From positions 1 to 8,147 of the forward strand of contig JBEKKU010000106.1 of NCBI GenBank assembly GCA_050010575.1: a stretch of DNA of 8,147 bases, in the 5' to 3' direction. Positions 1-6,339 of the stretch are shown in pieces (position 1 is the stretch's first letter; each line of letters opens with the position of its first letter). This DNA is from Palsa-1188 sp050010575 (lineage in GTDB: Bacteria; Bacillota; DSM-12270; Thermacetogeniales; Thermacetogeniaceae). The position numbers and the translations under genes were made by a program. The notes beneath the pieces are model-generated. The model did not search any database. It worked only from the letters and a program-made list of their open reading frames with translations, and was not told the DNA's origin.

Positions 1-2
1 CC

Positions 3-344
<342 letters not shown>

Positions 345-350
345 TTGTAA

Positions 351-467
351 GATGGCGAAGAACTCTGCCCGCAACAGATCTCAATCCGGGAGATGCTTAA
401 GGAAGCTAACAAGGAGTTTGCCGGGCAACGCCCGACACAGTTTCCGCATACCTCTGCTGCAAGATAG
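351..467 (+). pseudogene. Possible degenerate gene remnant, unidentified
   Basis: Two codons after the ModD-like stop, and in the same frame, 38 codons stay open to TAG at 465-467. They translate to a protein-like, charged sequence (ELCPQQISIREMLKEANKEF and onward). No ribosome binding site supports the internal ATG near 393. It may be the tail of a decayed gene next to modD, or chance. I do not recognise a family. Confidence 0.2.
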
Positions 468-510
468 TTATCATATCTAGAGAGGTACCGGCGAGGCTTA
501 AAAATGCTCT

Positions 511-544
511 GAAAAAAATATCGCGACCGGGTTTCGGCCGCGAT
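511..544 (-). terminator. Intrinsic terminator of the germination glycosidase gene
   Basis: Read on the minus strand, ATCGCGGCC pairs with GGTCGCGAT (one G-T pair) around a short loop, followed by ATTTTTTT. It starts about 18 nt after the stop codon of the minus-strand gene ending at 562. Confidence 0.8.
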
Positions 545-561
545 GGGAGATTAGATGTCGA

Positions 562-1614
562 TTATTTCTTACCCCAAGTAGTAGCGATCCGGTCCCAGAA
601 CTTCTGATCTTCAAAGCCCAGTCTCCAGATACAGATACCAGAAAGGTTATACTTCTTAACCAGGTCCAGCTTGGTCTGGAGGGTGGCCGCGTTTTCGAAC
701 CAGACTTCCCGCTCTCCTCCACCCTCGCCGGGATAGGTGTAGTAGGGTTCCTGGTACTTGTCGCTCCACTTGACCGGATAGCCCTTGGTGGCAGCCAGCT
801 TGTCGATCTCTTTGGTTGGCCGGGAAAAACCACCCGACTGGCCGGCCGGCCAGTCGTAGCCGTAGGTGGCGACCCCCAGGCAGATCTGCTCAGGCTTGAA
901 CCCCTGTTTGATCGCCGTGGTGATGTTCTGCTCCACCCAGGAGAAGGGCGCTACGGGACCGGGCGGGCTGCCTGCCTGGCTGTGGTCGTAGCACATGATG
1001 GTGACCTTGGTGAGGTACGGCGCCAGCGCCCCGTAATCATAGACCCCTGCCATCTCTGACGGCACTCCCACGTGCGGAAGCACGGCCATGTGGGTTTCCT
1101 TCTGCATGTTGCTCATTTTTGTATACATCTTTTTCATGAAGACAGTCATCTTGTCTCGGTCAACGGAGAAATCCTTGTGCTTGGAGTCGGGAATGAACTC
1201 GAAATCGATGTCGATCCCGTCATAGTTGTGAGTCTGTACCTCTTGAGTCAGATTGGTTAGCGCCCGGTCCTGGGCTGCGGGGTCGAGCAGAATGGCATCC
1301 TGGCTGGGCACCAGGTTCACCAGAGGCAGTACCTTGATCTTATGCTGTTGGGCAAATGCCAACGCCTGAGGATTGACTTCTTTCTGCAGGGAGCCGTCGG
1401 GCTTGACGTGATACCACAGGGGCGAGATCTCGTTTAACAGATCGGCATGGGTCTGCAAAGATGGCCAAGAGTCGCGCCCGCCTGGTTCGCTGATGTAATA
1501 GGCGTCCACACCCGGCCTGGTCTTGAACAGTGGTTTTCTCTGCGCTGTGCAACCACCAGCGGATAGGATTAAGAGCAAGCAGATCGACAGCATGGCAATT
1601 TTTTTTATATTCAT
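562..1614 (-). CDS. GH18-family spore germination glycosidase, lipoprotein
   Basis: A 350-aa protein with a lipoprotein signal: charged MNIKK, a hydrophobic stretch at 6-18 and the lipobox LSAGGC with the lipidated Cys at residue 22, so it should be anchored outside the membrane. The rest is one GH18 (chitinase-like) TIM barrel. The catalytic signature DGIDIDFE at 132-139 fits DxxDxDxE with Glu139 as the acid, and MCYD (207-210) and the terminal barrel strand ICIWRLGFED (327-336) are also typical. This arrangement is found in the YaaH/YdhD group of Bacillus and Clostridia, which acts on N-acetylglucosaminyl bonds of cortex peptidoglycan during spore germination. YaaH and YdhD carry N-terminal LysM repeats; here none is present and the lipid anchor takes their place. 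The ATG at 1614 is chosen because AAGGGGGG lies 6 nt upstream. It is a single gene with its own terminator. The family is certain; the germination role is inferred from relatives. Confidence 0.85.
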   Translation of the reverse strand: MNIKKIAMLSICLLLILSAGGCTAQRKPLFKTRPGVDAYYISEPGGRDSWPSLQTHADLLNEISPLWYHVKPDGSLQKEVNPQALAFAQQHKIKVLPLVNLVPSQDAILLDPAAQDRALTNLTQEVQTHNYDGIDIDFEFIPDSKHKDFSVDRDKMTVFMKKMYTKMSNMQKETHMAVLPHVGVPSEMAGVYDYGALAPYLTKVTIMCYDHSQAGSPPGPVAPFSWVEQNITTAIKQGFKPEQICLGVATYGYDWPAGQSGGFSRPTKEIDKLAATKGYPVKWSDKYQEPYYTYPGEGGGEREVWFENAATLQTKLDLVKKYNLSGICIWRLGFEDQKFWDRIATTWGKK

Positions 1615-1683
1615 GTCTTGCCCCCCTTGAGCTTATCGGCTGATTAACACGTTCTAGCTTTTAGGATCTACGGGTACCGGTAA

Positions 1684-1689
1684 ATTATA
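1684..1689 (-). promoter_or_regulatory. Candidate -10 element for the germination glycosidase
   Basis: TATAAT on the minus strand, about 70 nt upstream of the start codon. The -35 region at normal spacing (CTGTTC) is weak for sigma-A. A sporulation sigma factor would be expected for such a gene, but the match to sigma-E (CATACANT) is poor. Confidence 0.3.
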
Positions 1690-1832
1690 CGCATTATTCC
1701 CATCCAGAACAGTTATCGGCAGGTGACCTCTCCCCAACGCTAAGGTAAAGCCAGGATACATAAGCAAAACATCCACTGTTTCATATAGTATGGGCAAGGG
1801 CTGGATCTATCCTTGGTGGGGGATGAGATCGC

Positions 1833-2861
1833 ATGGCTATTTTTCTTGATTGCGCTACTGCCATATCACAAACGGATGGCAGGCAGATCGAATTGAAATT
1901 CAAGAGATGTCCGACGGGCAAATGGATCTACTGCAACTACCCGGAGCTTCTCCCGGCCAGTGCGCTGGGTGACTCCGGCCTGTCCAACAAGTATCTGAAC
2001 AGGGTGTTTATTAGCGGCGAGGCCCAACTCTTTGCTTCTTATGTTAACGGCACCGGCGATGATATCTTTTTCGGCATCCTGCTCAGCAACCCTGGCAATG
2101 GTGCGGCCAGAGCCGTTCGGCAAAACAGCGGGCATCGCCACTCCGGAACGTATCCTGATTGGTGCGACGTGGAGTGCGGTGTCTGGCGCGACTTCTACGC
2201 CGATGACAGTGAAGAGATCTTTATCGTTCCACCGGGGGGGAGCGTCTGGATTTTCGAGGGGCCGGCGCCTGCCAATAAATATTTCAGCACGGTGATAAAT
2301 TTCTGGACCGATTTGCTTCTAGAATGCTTTGTGTACGCCTATCAGAGCCGGGCTGCTGTCGATGGCACGGCCACCTGCTTTCCTTGGACGCCAGGAGATA
2401 AGCAATACCGGGGGGAGGGGGACACTTACACCATCGAGACAACCCTGGGCCTACATGCCAGCCGGATGCCATACCAGTACTATACTTGCCGCTGCCCCGG
2501 CAGCAAGGGCGAGATGACGCCGATCTACGATCCTTGTGCCGATGCCTGGCGCTGCTGTAGCTGCCCCGACCGGAACATCGGAAACTGGGGGATGCAGTAC
2601 CTTTTTTATATTGTGGTCACCAACGATACGGCAACCGCGAAAGTGATCCGGGCCTATATGGGTTCCAACGGGGGCACGCCGGGCGCCAATATGGTGATCA
2701 GGTATGAGGGCATGGTGAAGTGGTGCTGCTGCAACCGGAAAGAATGGTGGAACTGGCTGGTCGACTATATCCAGCCCGGGCAGAGCCGGGTCTACAAGTA
2801 CCAGTTCATCCATGCCGCCAACAGCACTGCCCCTATATTGCACAGTTGGCGGCTGGGATGA
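1833..2861 (+). CDS. Cys/Trp-rich protein of unknown function with two related beta-rich halves
   Basis: 342 aa, not recognised as a known family. It has 16 cysteines (7, 26, 34, 111, 115, 165, 182, 219, 221, 235, 241, 242, 244, 298-300) and 13 tryptophans. There is no signal peptide or membrane segment. The cysteines cluster as CxC-x13-C-x5-CC-x-C at 219-244 and as CCC at 298-300, compatible with metal binding or disulfide cross-linking. Two regions look like diverged copies of one beta-sandwich unit: FFGILLSNPGNGAARAV (79-95) with IFIVPPGGSVWIFEG (129-143), and LFYIVVTNDTATAKVI (257-272) with DYIQPGQSRVYKYQF (311-325). The start is ATG 1833 with a GGTGGGGG stretch about 10 nt upstream. CATATAGT lies at 1782-1789, about 45 nt before the start. 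It is divergent from the germination lipoprotein gene. A structural or spore-surface role would suit the composition, but that is speculation. Confidence 0.65.
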   Translation: MAIFLDCATAISQTDGRQIELKFKRCPTGKWIYCNYPELLPASALGDSGLSNKYLNRVFISGEAQLFASYVNGTGDDIFFGILLSNPGNGAARAVRQNSGHRHSGTYPDWCDVECGVWRDFYADDSEEIFIVPPGGSVWIFEGPAPANKYFSTVINFWTDLLLECFVYAYQSRAAVDGTATCFPWTPGDKQYRGEGDTYTIETTLGLHASRMPYQYYTCRCPGSKGEMTPIYDPCADAWRCCSCPDRNIGNWGMQYLFYIVVTNDTATAKVIRAYMGSNGGTPGANMVIRYEGMVKWCCCNRKEWWNWLVDYIQPGQSRVYKYQFIHAANSTAPILHSWRLG

Positions 2862-2992
2862 ATATGGTATGGCCGGTAGCGGCACCAGAGAGGTACTCCG
2901 GACACGACGACATCCAGGGTTGGCTTTTCGGCAGGTGTTCCAGGCGGAATACCGGAGCAACAGGACACAATGGCCGCTTTTTTCAGGAATAA
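2858..2992 (+). CDS. Candidate 44-aa protein translationally coupled to the upstream gene
   Basis: Its ATG overlaps the stop of the 342-aa gene as ATGA (2858-2861), a classic coupling arrangement. It reads MNMVWPVAAPERYSGHDDIQ and continues to TAA at 2990-2992. The codon mix is plausible, but it has no recognisable domain and no clear ribosome binding site of its own. It could equally be chance reading of a 3' untranslated region. Confidence 0.25.
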   Translation: MNMVWPVAAPERYSGHDDIQGWLFGRCSRRNTGATGHNGRFFQE

Positions 2993-3020
2993 ACGACCTG
3001 TTGCAGGCAGTTCTTTTCTT
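2957..3020 (+). terminator. Possible terminator after the Cys-rich gene
   Basis: GCAACAGG (2957-2964) and CCTGTTGC (2997-3004) form a perfect 8-bp stem around a 32-nt loop, followed by a T-rich run (ttcttttctt, 3011-3020). The long loop and interrupted T tract make it weak. Confidence 0.3.
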
Positions 3021-3047
3021 GACATTTGACATATTCTGTATTAAAAT
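3019..3047 (+). promoter_or_regulatory. Sigma-A promoter and probable operator of the ArsR-flavoprotein operon
   Basis: TTGACA at 3019-3024, a 17-nt spacer and TAAAAT at 3042-3047. A second -10-like TATAAT lies at 3058-3063 without a good -35. A 10-bp palindrome AAATTAATTT (3044-3053) overlaps the -10, where an ArsR-type repressor could block RNA polymerase and so control its own operon. The surrounding 3025-3070 is strongly AT-rich, unlike the flanking genes. Confidence 0.65.
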
Positions 3048-3090
3048 TAATTTGATATATAATAAAATATGAAGATAGGTGGAAACCAGG

Positions 3091-3372
3091 ATGTCGGTAT
3101 GCAGCCGGGAAATTCAAAGGTTGGCCAATATCTACAAGGCACTCGGCGAACCGACCCGCCTGCAGATCGTACAACTGTTGGCCAGGCATAAGGAACTCAG
3201 CTGTACAGAACTCTCTGAGCACCTGCACCTGAACGCCTGCTCCACCCTTTCTCACCATCTCAAACTGCTTACGGACTGCGGCCTGATCGAACTGCGCAAA
3301 GAGGGGACATATCACATCTTCCGGTTGCAGCGCGATGAAGTGAAGCGTTTCGCCCCGGGAGTGCTGGAATAG
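3091..3372 (+). CDS. ArsR/SmtB-family transcriptional repressor
   Basis: 93 aa from ATG 3091, chosen because AGGTGG (3077-3082) sits 8 nt upstream. A GTG at 3079 would add four residues but has no good ribosome binding site. It is a compact winged helix: ALGEPTRLQIVQLL (17-30) is the hallmark helix of the family, ELSCTELSEHL (35-45) the first HTH helix, NACSTLSHHLKLL (48-60) the recognition helix and ELRKEGTYHIFRL (67-79) the beta wing. The alpha-3 ELCVCD metal site of classical ArsR/CadC is absent. Cysteines at 4, 38, 50 and 63 leave a thiol- or metal-based sensor possible but unproven. It is first in an operon with the flavoprotein, whose SD begins at its stop codon. It probably represses the promoter at 3019-3047 and releases it on an unknown signal. 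Confidence 0.85.
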   Translation: MSVCSREIQRLANIYKALGEPTRLQIVQLLARHKELSCTELSEHLHLNACSTLSHHLKLLTDCGLIELRKEGTYHIFRLQRDEVKRFAPGVLE

Positions 3373-3386
3373 AGGAGGTCTTTGTA

Positions 3387-3989
3387 GTGGTCGACCGAGA
3401 AGAACAGGTTAGTCTGCGAAAAAGAACCGGGAAAAGACGCAAAAAGATACTGGGTGTGATGGGAAGCACGCGCAAGAATGGAGCGACAGACCTGTTGCTC
3501 CAGCAGGTCTTGAGGGCGGCCGAGCAGGAAGGAGCAGAAGCGGATATCATCTATGCCGGGGCCAAGATCAAGGGTTGCCCGTCATTATGCAACTACCAGG
3601 AGCGGGGCTGTCTATTGGAAGACAACCTGCAGGAGATCAATGATAAGATTGCCGAGGCCGATGCCGTGGTCTTTGCATCGCCTGTTTTTGGCCGACAGAT
3701 TGTCGCCCTGCTGAAGCTGCTGTCGGGGGAACGGTGCCCGCATCTTAACCGTGATGCTTTTGGTCTGGTTTCCCACAAAAGATCCGCCCTGCTATTTTCG
3801 CAGGGCCATACTGATGCTCAGCAATATTCCGCTTATATCAAGTGGATGGCTAACCTGTTGCCCGTGATCGGCTTCAATGCTCCGGAGAAGATTATCGTGG
3901 CGGCGGGAGTGCGAAGGGCGGCAGACGCTTTAAACGACAGCTCCCTGCTGCAATCCGTACGCGATCTGGGCAGGCAACTGGCAGGGTGA
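3387..3989 (+). CDS. NADPH-dependent FMN reductase / iron-sulfur flavoprotein-like protein
   Basis: 200 aa from GTG 3387, with AGGAGG at 3373-3378 and 8-nt spacing. Only 14 nt separate it from the ArsR stop, so the two are co-transcribed. It has the flavodoxin-like FMN fold: strand ILGVMGSTRKNG (21-32), whose GSTRKNG binds the FMN phosphate, and AVVFASPVFG (93-102), the second flavin loop. Between them GCPSLCNYQERGC (63-75) places Cys64, 68 and 75 where iron-sulfur flavoproteins (Isf) of anaerobes carry a CX2CX2CX4-7C cluster motif. Here the pattern is CX3CX6C with one cysteine fewer, so a 4Fe-4S cluster is doubtful. The basic N-terminal extension (residues 1-20, RKRTGKRRKK) is unusual. A likely role is flavin-based electron transfer to a quinone, metal, peroxide or xenobiotic whose presence the ArsR partner senses. 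The substrate is unknown. Confidence 0.75.
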   Translation: MVDREEQVSLRKRTGKRRKKILGVMGSTRKNGATDLLLQQVLRAAEQEGAEADIIYAGAKIKGCPSLCNYQERGCLLEDNLQEINDKIAEADAVVFASPVFGRQIVALLKLLSGERCPHLNRDAFGLVSHKRSALLFSQGHTDAQQYSAYIKWMANLLPVIGFNAPEKIIVAAGVRRAADALNDSSLLQSVRDLGRQLAG

Positions 3990-4033
3990 TCACAGATTAA
4001 TCTCTTAGGACTCCTCCAACGTGCTTACTCGAG

Positions 4034-4070
4034 AAATATCGAGCAATAGAGAGAGATCTCTTCGATATTT
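4034..4070 (+). repeat. 9-bp perfect inverted repeat in an AT-rich intergenic stretch
   Basis: AAATATCGA (4034-4042) and TCGATATTT (4062-4070) are exact complements 19 nt apart, with a small AGAGATCTCT palindrome (4052-4061) between them. It lies 45 nt after the flavoprotein stop. There is no T tract on either strand, so it is a weak terminator candidate. It could be an operator or an RNA-stabilising 3' hairpin. Confidence 0.6.
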
Positions 4071-4123
4071 AAATAAATATAGAACTATTTAATTGACAGT
4101 AGCAAATACACTGCCGCATCAGA

Positions 4124-4153
4124 TTGGAAGAATCACATACTAGCGAGTAAACT
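4124..4153 (+). promoter_or_regulatory. Candidate promoter for the structured RNA
   Basis: TTGGAA (4124-4129), an 18-nt spacer and TAAACT (4148-4153) would start a transcript near 4160, just before the first stem of the structured RNA. Each hexamer matches consensus at 4 of 6 positions. A perfect TTGACA at 4093-4098 has no good -10 at 17-18 nt. Confidence 0.3.
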
Positions 4154-4232
4154 TAAAGTGTAAAAAGAGATGCCCTCCAATTTTGAGTCCGACAAATACT
4201 CTAAAACCGTTTAAGGGAAGGGAGGGATACCA

Positions 4233-4295
4233 ATGCTGAGAAAGAGATACCTGCTCCGGGCGACCGCTCACTGCAAGGAAGGCTGTAAACTATAG
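4233..4295 (+). CDS. Candidate 20-aa peptide ORF inside the structured RNA
   Basis: ATG 4233 to TAG 4293-4295 encodes MLRKRYLLRATAHCKEGCKL, a basic peptide with CKEGC near its end. GGAGGG (4221-4226) lies 6 nt upstream, an ideal ribosome binding site, and the terminator follows 27 nt after the stop. The same SD can be sequestered by CCCTCC at 4173-4178. It may be a genuine small peptide, a regulatory ORF, or a by-product of a structured RNA whose GGAGGG serves as a stem. No homologous family is recognised. Confidence 0.25.
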   Translation: MLRKRYLLRATAHCKEGCKL

Positions 4296-4322
4296 TCCTG
4301 GGTAAGACCTAAAACTGCCCGG

Positions 4323-4361
4323 GGAGACTAGGCAATACGCCTAGTCTCCTTTGTCGTTTTT
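4323..4361 (+). terminator. Strong intrinsic terminator
   Basis: GGAGACTAGGC (4323-4333), loop aatac, and the exact complement GCCTAGTCTCC (4339-4349), followed by TTTGTCGTTTTT. The stem is 11 bp and perfect. The T tract is only on the plus-strand side, so it ends a plus-strand transcript and not the minus-strand ligase mRNA. For that mRNA I see no clear terminator. Confidence 0.85.
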
Positions 4362-4421
4362 ACCCGGTTAGACCTATTGTATGTTCGCGTAAGTGTTTGC
4401 GTCCTCGTTTACCATTAAGAC

Positions 4422-5990
4422 CTAGCCGATGCTGGCGTATAACCGCTCGCGCAGGCGGGGTTTCTCGATCTTGCCGGTGGGGTTGCGGGGCACCTTGTCA
4501 AAGAACACGTGGCGCGGCCGCTTGTACCGGGGCAAGGCCTCGCAGAACTCTAGCACCTGCGCTTCGGTCAATGAACGCCCGGTCTTGGGCTCCACGATGG
4601 CTACGGGGATCTCGCCGAGGCGCTTGTCGGGCATACCGATCACGGCCACATCCTTGATATCCTCGTGGGCCTGCAGGAAATCCTCGATCTCCACCGGGAA
4701 GATGTTCTCCCCGCCGGAGATCACCACATCTTTCTTCCGGTCGACCAGGTAGATGAATCCGTCCGCATCCTGCTTGCACATATCTCCGGTATAGAGCCAG
4801 CCGTCCTTCAGGGCTGCCCTGGTGGCCTCGGGGTTGTTGTAATAACCCTTCATGATCCCCGGCCCCCTGACGATCAACTCCCCGACCTTGCCGCCCGGAA
4901 CCGGTTGGCCGTTGTCATCCACGATCATCGTCTCATAACCGTGGCCGGGCACGCCGATGGCGCCCACCTTGTGGATGTTGTCCAGACCCAGGTGGACGCA
5001 GCCGGGCCCGGTGGACTCGCTGAGGCCGTAATTGGTGTCATACTGGTGGTTCGGGAAATATTTCAGCCACTCCCTGACCAGGCTTGGGGGCACGGGCTGC
5101 GCCCCGATGTGCATCAGGCGCCACTGGTCGAGCTGGTAGTCGTTCAGGTCGACCTCCCCGCTTTCGATGGCGTCAAGGATGTCCTGTGCCCAGGGGACGA
5201 GCAGCCAGACGATGGTCGCCCGCTCCTCGGAGATCGCATCCAGTATCCACTGAGGCTTGACGCCCCGCAGGATCACCGCCCTGGAGCCGACGAGGAAGCT
5301 GCCGAACCAGTGCATCTTGGCGCCGGTATGGTACAGCGGCGGGATGCAGATGAAGTTGTCCTCATGAGTCTGGCCGTGGTGGGTGTTTTCGGTAATGCAG
5401 GCCGACAGCAGATTGGCGTGGGTCAGGATGATCGGCTTGGGAGTGCCGGTGGTGCCGGAGGAGAAGTAGAGGGCGGCCGCGTCCTGGTCGCTGAAAGCGA
5501 CGCCGGGATCGTTGGCGGGTGCTCCCGCCAACAGCTGATGATGGTTTTCAGTCTCAGCGGGATAGTGGTCAGTGGCCGGATCATTGCCAACGAAGATGCA
5601 GCGCTCCAGGCAGTTGAGCCGACTGCGGATCTCGGCGATCCGGTCAATGAACTCCGGTCCGTAGAAGAGCACCTTGGCCCCGGCGGCCTCGATACACTTC
5701 CGGATCTCCTCGGCGGTAAACCGGAAATTCAGAGGAGCAGCCATCGCTCCGGTTCTGAGGATGCCAAAGTAGATCGGCAGCCACTCCAGGCAGTTCATCA
5801 TTAAGATCGCCACCCGATCACCTCGCTTGACGCCCCTGGCGATCAGGGCGTTGGCATACCGGTTGGCTTGGCGGTCGAACTCCAGCCAGGTGATCTCCCG
5901 GCGCCCCCCGGCGGCCGGTTCGCGCTCGATGAGGCTGATTTCCTGGGCGTACTTACGGGCGTTTTCGGCAAGAATCTCGATGATCGTCAT
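4422..5990 (-). CDS. AMP-forming acyl-CoA synthetase (fatty/organic acid-CoA ligase)
   Basis: 522 aa from ATG 5990, chosen because AAGGGGG lies 11 nt upstream and MTIIEILAENARKYAQ is a typical N-terminus. An ATG at 6104 would add 38 residues unlike the family. All adenylate-forming signatures are present: P-loop SSGTTGTPKP (177-186), YGLSEST (321-327), YTGD (400-403) with the ATP-ribose Asp403, hinge segment DRKKDVVISGGENIFP (417-432) and the catalytic Lys507 in PTGKIEK. It adenylates a carboxylate and transfers it to coenzyme A in the cytoplasm. The length is normal for medium/long-chain or aromatic acid CoA ligases, but the acid cannot be fixed from sequence alone. Activation of fatty or aromatic acids would suit a syntrophic or sulfate-reducing anaerobe, which is inference. 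It stands alone, preceded by palindromes at 6197-6233 that may control it. Confidence 0.9.
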   Translation of the reverse strand: MTIIEILAENARKYAQEISLIEREPAAGGRREITWLEFDRQANRYANALIARGVKRGDRVAILMMNCLEWLPIYFGILRTGAMAAPLNFRFTAEEIRKCIEAAGAKVLFYGPEFIDRIAEIRSRLNCLERCIFVGNDPATDHYPAETENHHQLLAGAPANDPGVAFSDQDAAALYFSSGTTGTPKPIILTHANLLSACITENTHHGQTHEDNFICIPPLYHTGAKMHWFGSFLVGSRAVILRGVKPQWILDAISEERATIVWLLVPWAQDILDAIESGEVDLNDYQLDQWRLMHIGAQPVPPSLVREWLKYFPNHQYDTNYGLSESTGPGCVHLGLDNIHKVGAIGVPGHGYETMIVDDNGQPVPGGKVGELIVRGPGIMKGYYNNPEATRAALKDGWLYTGDMCKQDADGFIYLVDRKKDVVISGGENIFPVEIEDFLQAHEDIKDVAVIGMPDKRLGEIPVAIVEPKTGRSLTEAQVLEFCEALPRYKRPRHVFFDKVPRNPTGKIEKPRLRERLYASIG

Positions 5991-6196
5991 AAAAAATAAT
6001 ACCCCCTTGTGATCATGGGATGACCGGAAGGAGATATTGCTATGATGTGTCCATATTAAAAAATCGCCGTGCTGCCATCCTGCTGATTTCTCTCCCGTCT
6101 GCACTGACCGGCTGGCGCCGGACCATTCCGCAGTTTTTCTGTGTTTCCCGTCCTTGTGCCGCTACGCACCGTCGGAGCGCAAACAACCGCCTGTAC

Positions 6197-6233
6197 TACT
6201 GTATAACACAGTATACTGCAGTTAGAACTGTAT
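6197..6233 (-). promoter_or_regulatory. Palindrome cluster, candidate operator upstream of the acyl-CoA synthetase
   Basis: TACTGT-ataac-ACAGTA (6197-6213) is a perfect inverted repeat. CAGTATACTG (6209-6218) and ACTGCAGT (6215-6222) are perfect palindromes overlapping it, and ACTGTAT (6198-6204) recurs at 6227-6233. A TATACT reading on the minus strand could be a -10 hexamer, so a repressor here would mask a promoter. It lies about 210 nt upstream of the ligase start. The layout is like a dimeric TetR/GntR-type site, but no such regulator gene is in the window. Confidence 0.5.
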
Positions 6234-6258
6234 TTCTACCCCTTTTTCAAAACTCCTT

Positions 6259-6339
6259 ACCGGTCAACCGCCTCCAGCGGTAGATGGCTGCGGCTCTTGA
6301 CCGGTGGTTGCTGCCTTGGCAGCCACTCCTCGGCCGAGG
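6259..6339 (-). other. Series of hairpins in the ligase leader region
   Basis: Three structures follow one another. ACCGGTCAA (6259-6267) pairs exactly with TTGACCGGT (6297-6305) around an inner ACCGC-ctcca-GCGGT hairpin (6267-6281). GCTGCC-tt-GGCAGC (6310-6323) can extend partly to GTGG/CCAC. CCTCGGCCGAGG (6328-6339) is a perfect 12-bp palindrome. They sit between the zinc-ribbon terminator and the operator-like cluster. They could be an RNA gene, an attenuator or protein-binding sites. The strand is not determined by the structures and is given to match the flanking genes. Confidence 0.4.

Larger units (their letters stand above)
4165..4361 (+). ncRNA. Candidate structured non-coding RNA with intrinsic terminator
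   Basis: About 195 nt rich in nested complementarity. CCCTCC (4173-4178) pairs with GGAGGG (4221-4226) and encloses a hairpin TTTTGAGT (4181-4188) / ACTC-t-AAAA (4198-4206). Then CCTGGG (4297-4302) pairs with CCCGGG (4318-4323), leaving the loop taagacctaaaactg, and a perfect terminator follows (4323-4349 plus T tract). CTCCGGGC (4253-4260) can pair instead with GCCCGGGGAG (4317-4326), which would break the terminator arm. The purine-rich unpaired stretches resemble conserved motifs of Firmicute ncRNAs. From memory alone, the size and style suggest comparing it first with the raiA motif; I do not assert that identity. No plus-strand gene follows (the next gene is antisense), so it is not an ordinary leader. 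The 5' end is estimated. Confidence 0.5.

Noticed and set aside
1782..1790. CATATAGTA as a sigma-K or sigma-E -10 element, also CATATAGT at 7772-7779
   Set aside because: The -10 match is good, but no matching -35 element lies at the required spacing in either place.
2451..3032. Minus-strand open frame of 193 codons across the Cys-rich gene
   Set aside because: It has no domain and no ribosome binding site, and it overlaps a plausible plus-strand gene and the ArsR promoter.
4665..5804. Long plus-strand open frame of 379 codons
   Set aside because: It is antisense to the acyl-CoA synthetase, whose motifs are complete. The translated product is low-information and the frame is a by-product of the codon bias of the real gene.
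6020..6283. Plus-strand open frame of 87 codons in the ligase upstream gap
   Set aside because: No SD at its start, no recognisable domain, and it runs through the palindrome cluster. The AAGGAG at 6028-6033 serves only a five-codon frame.
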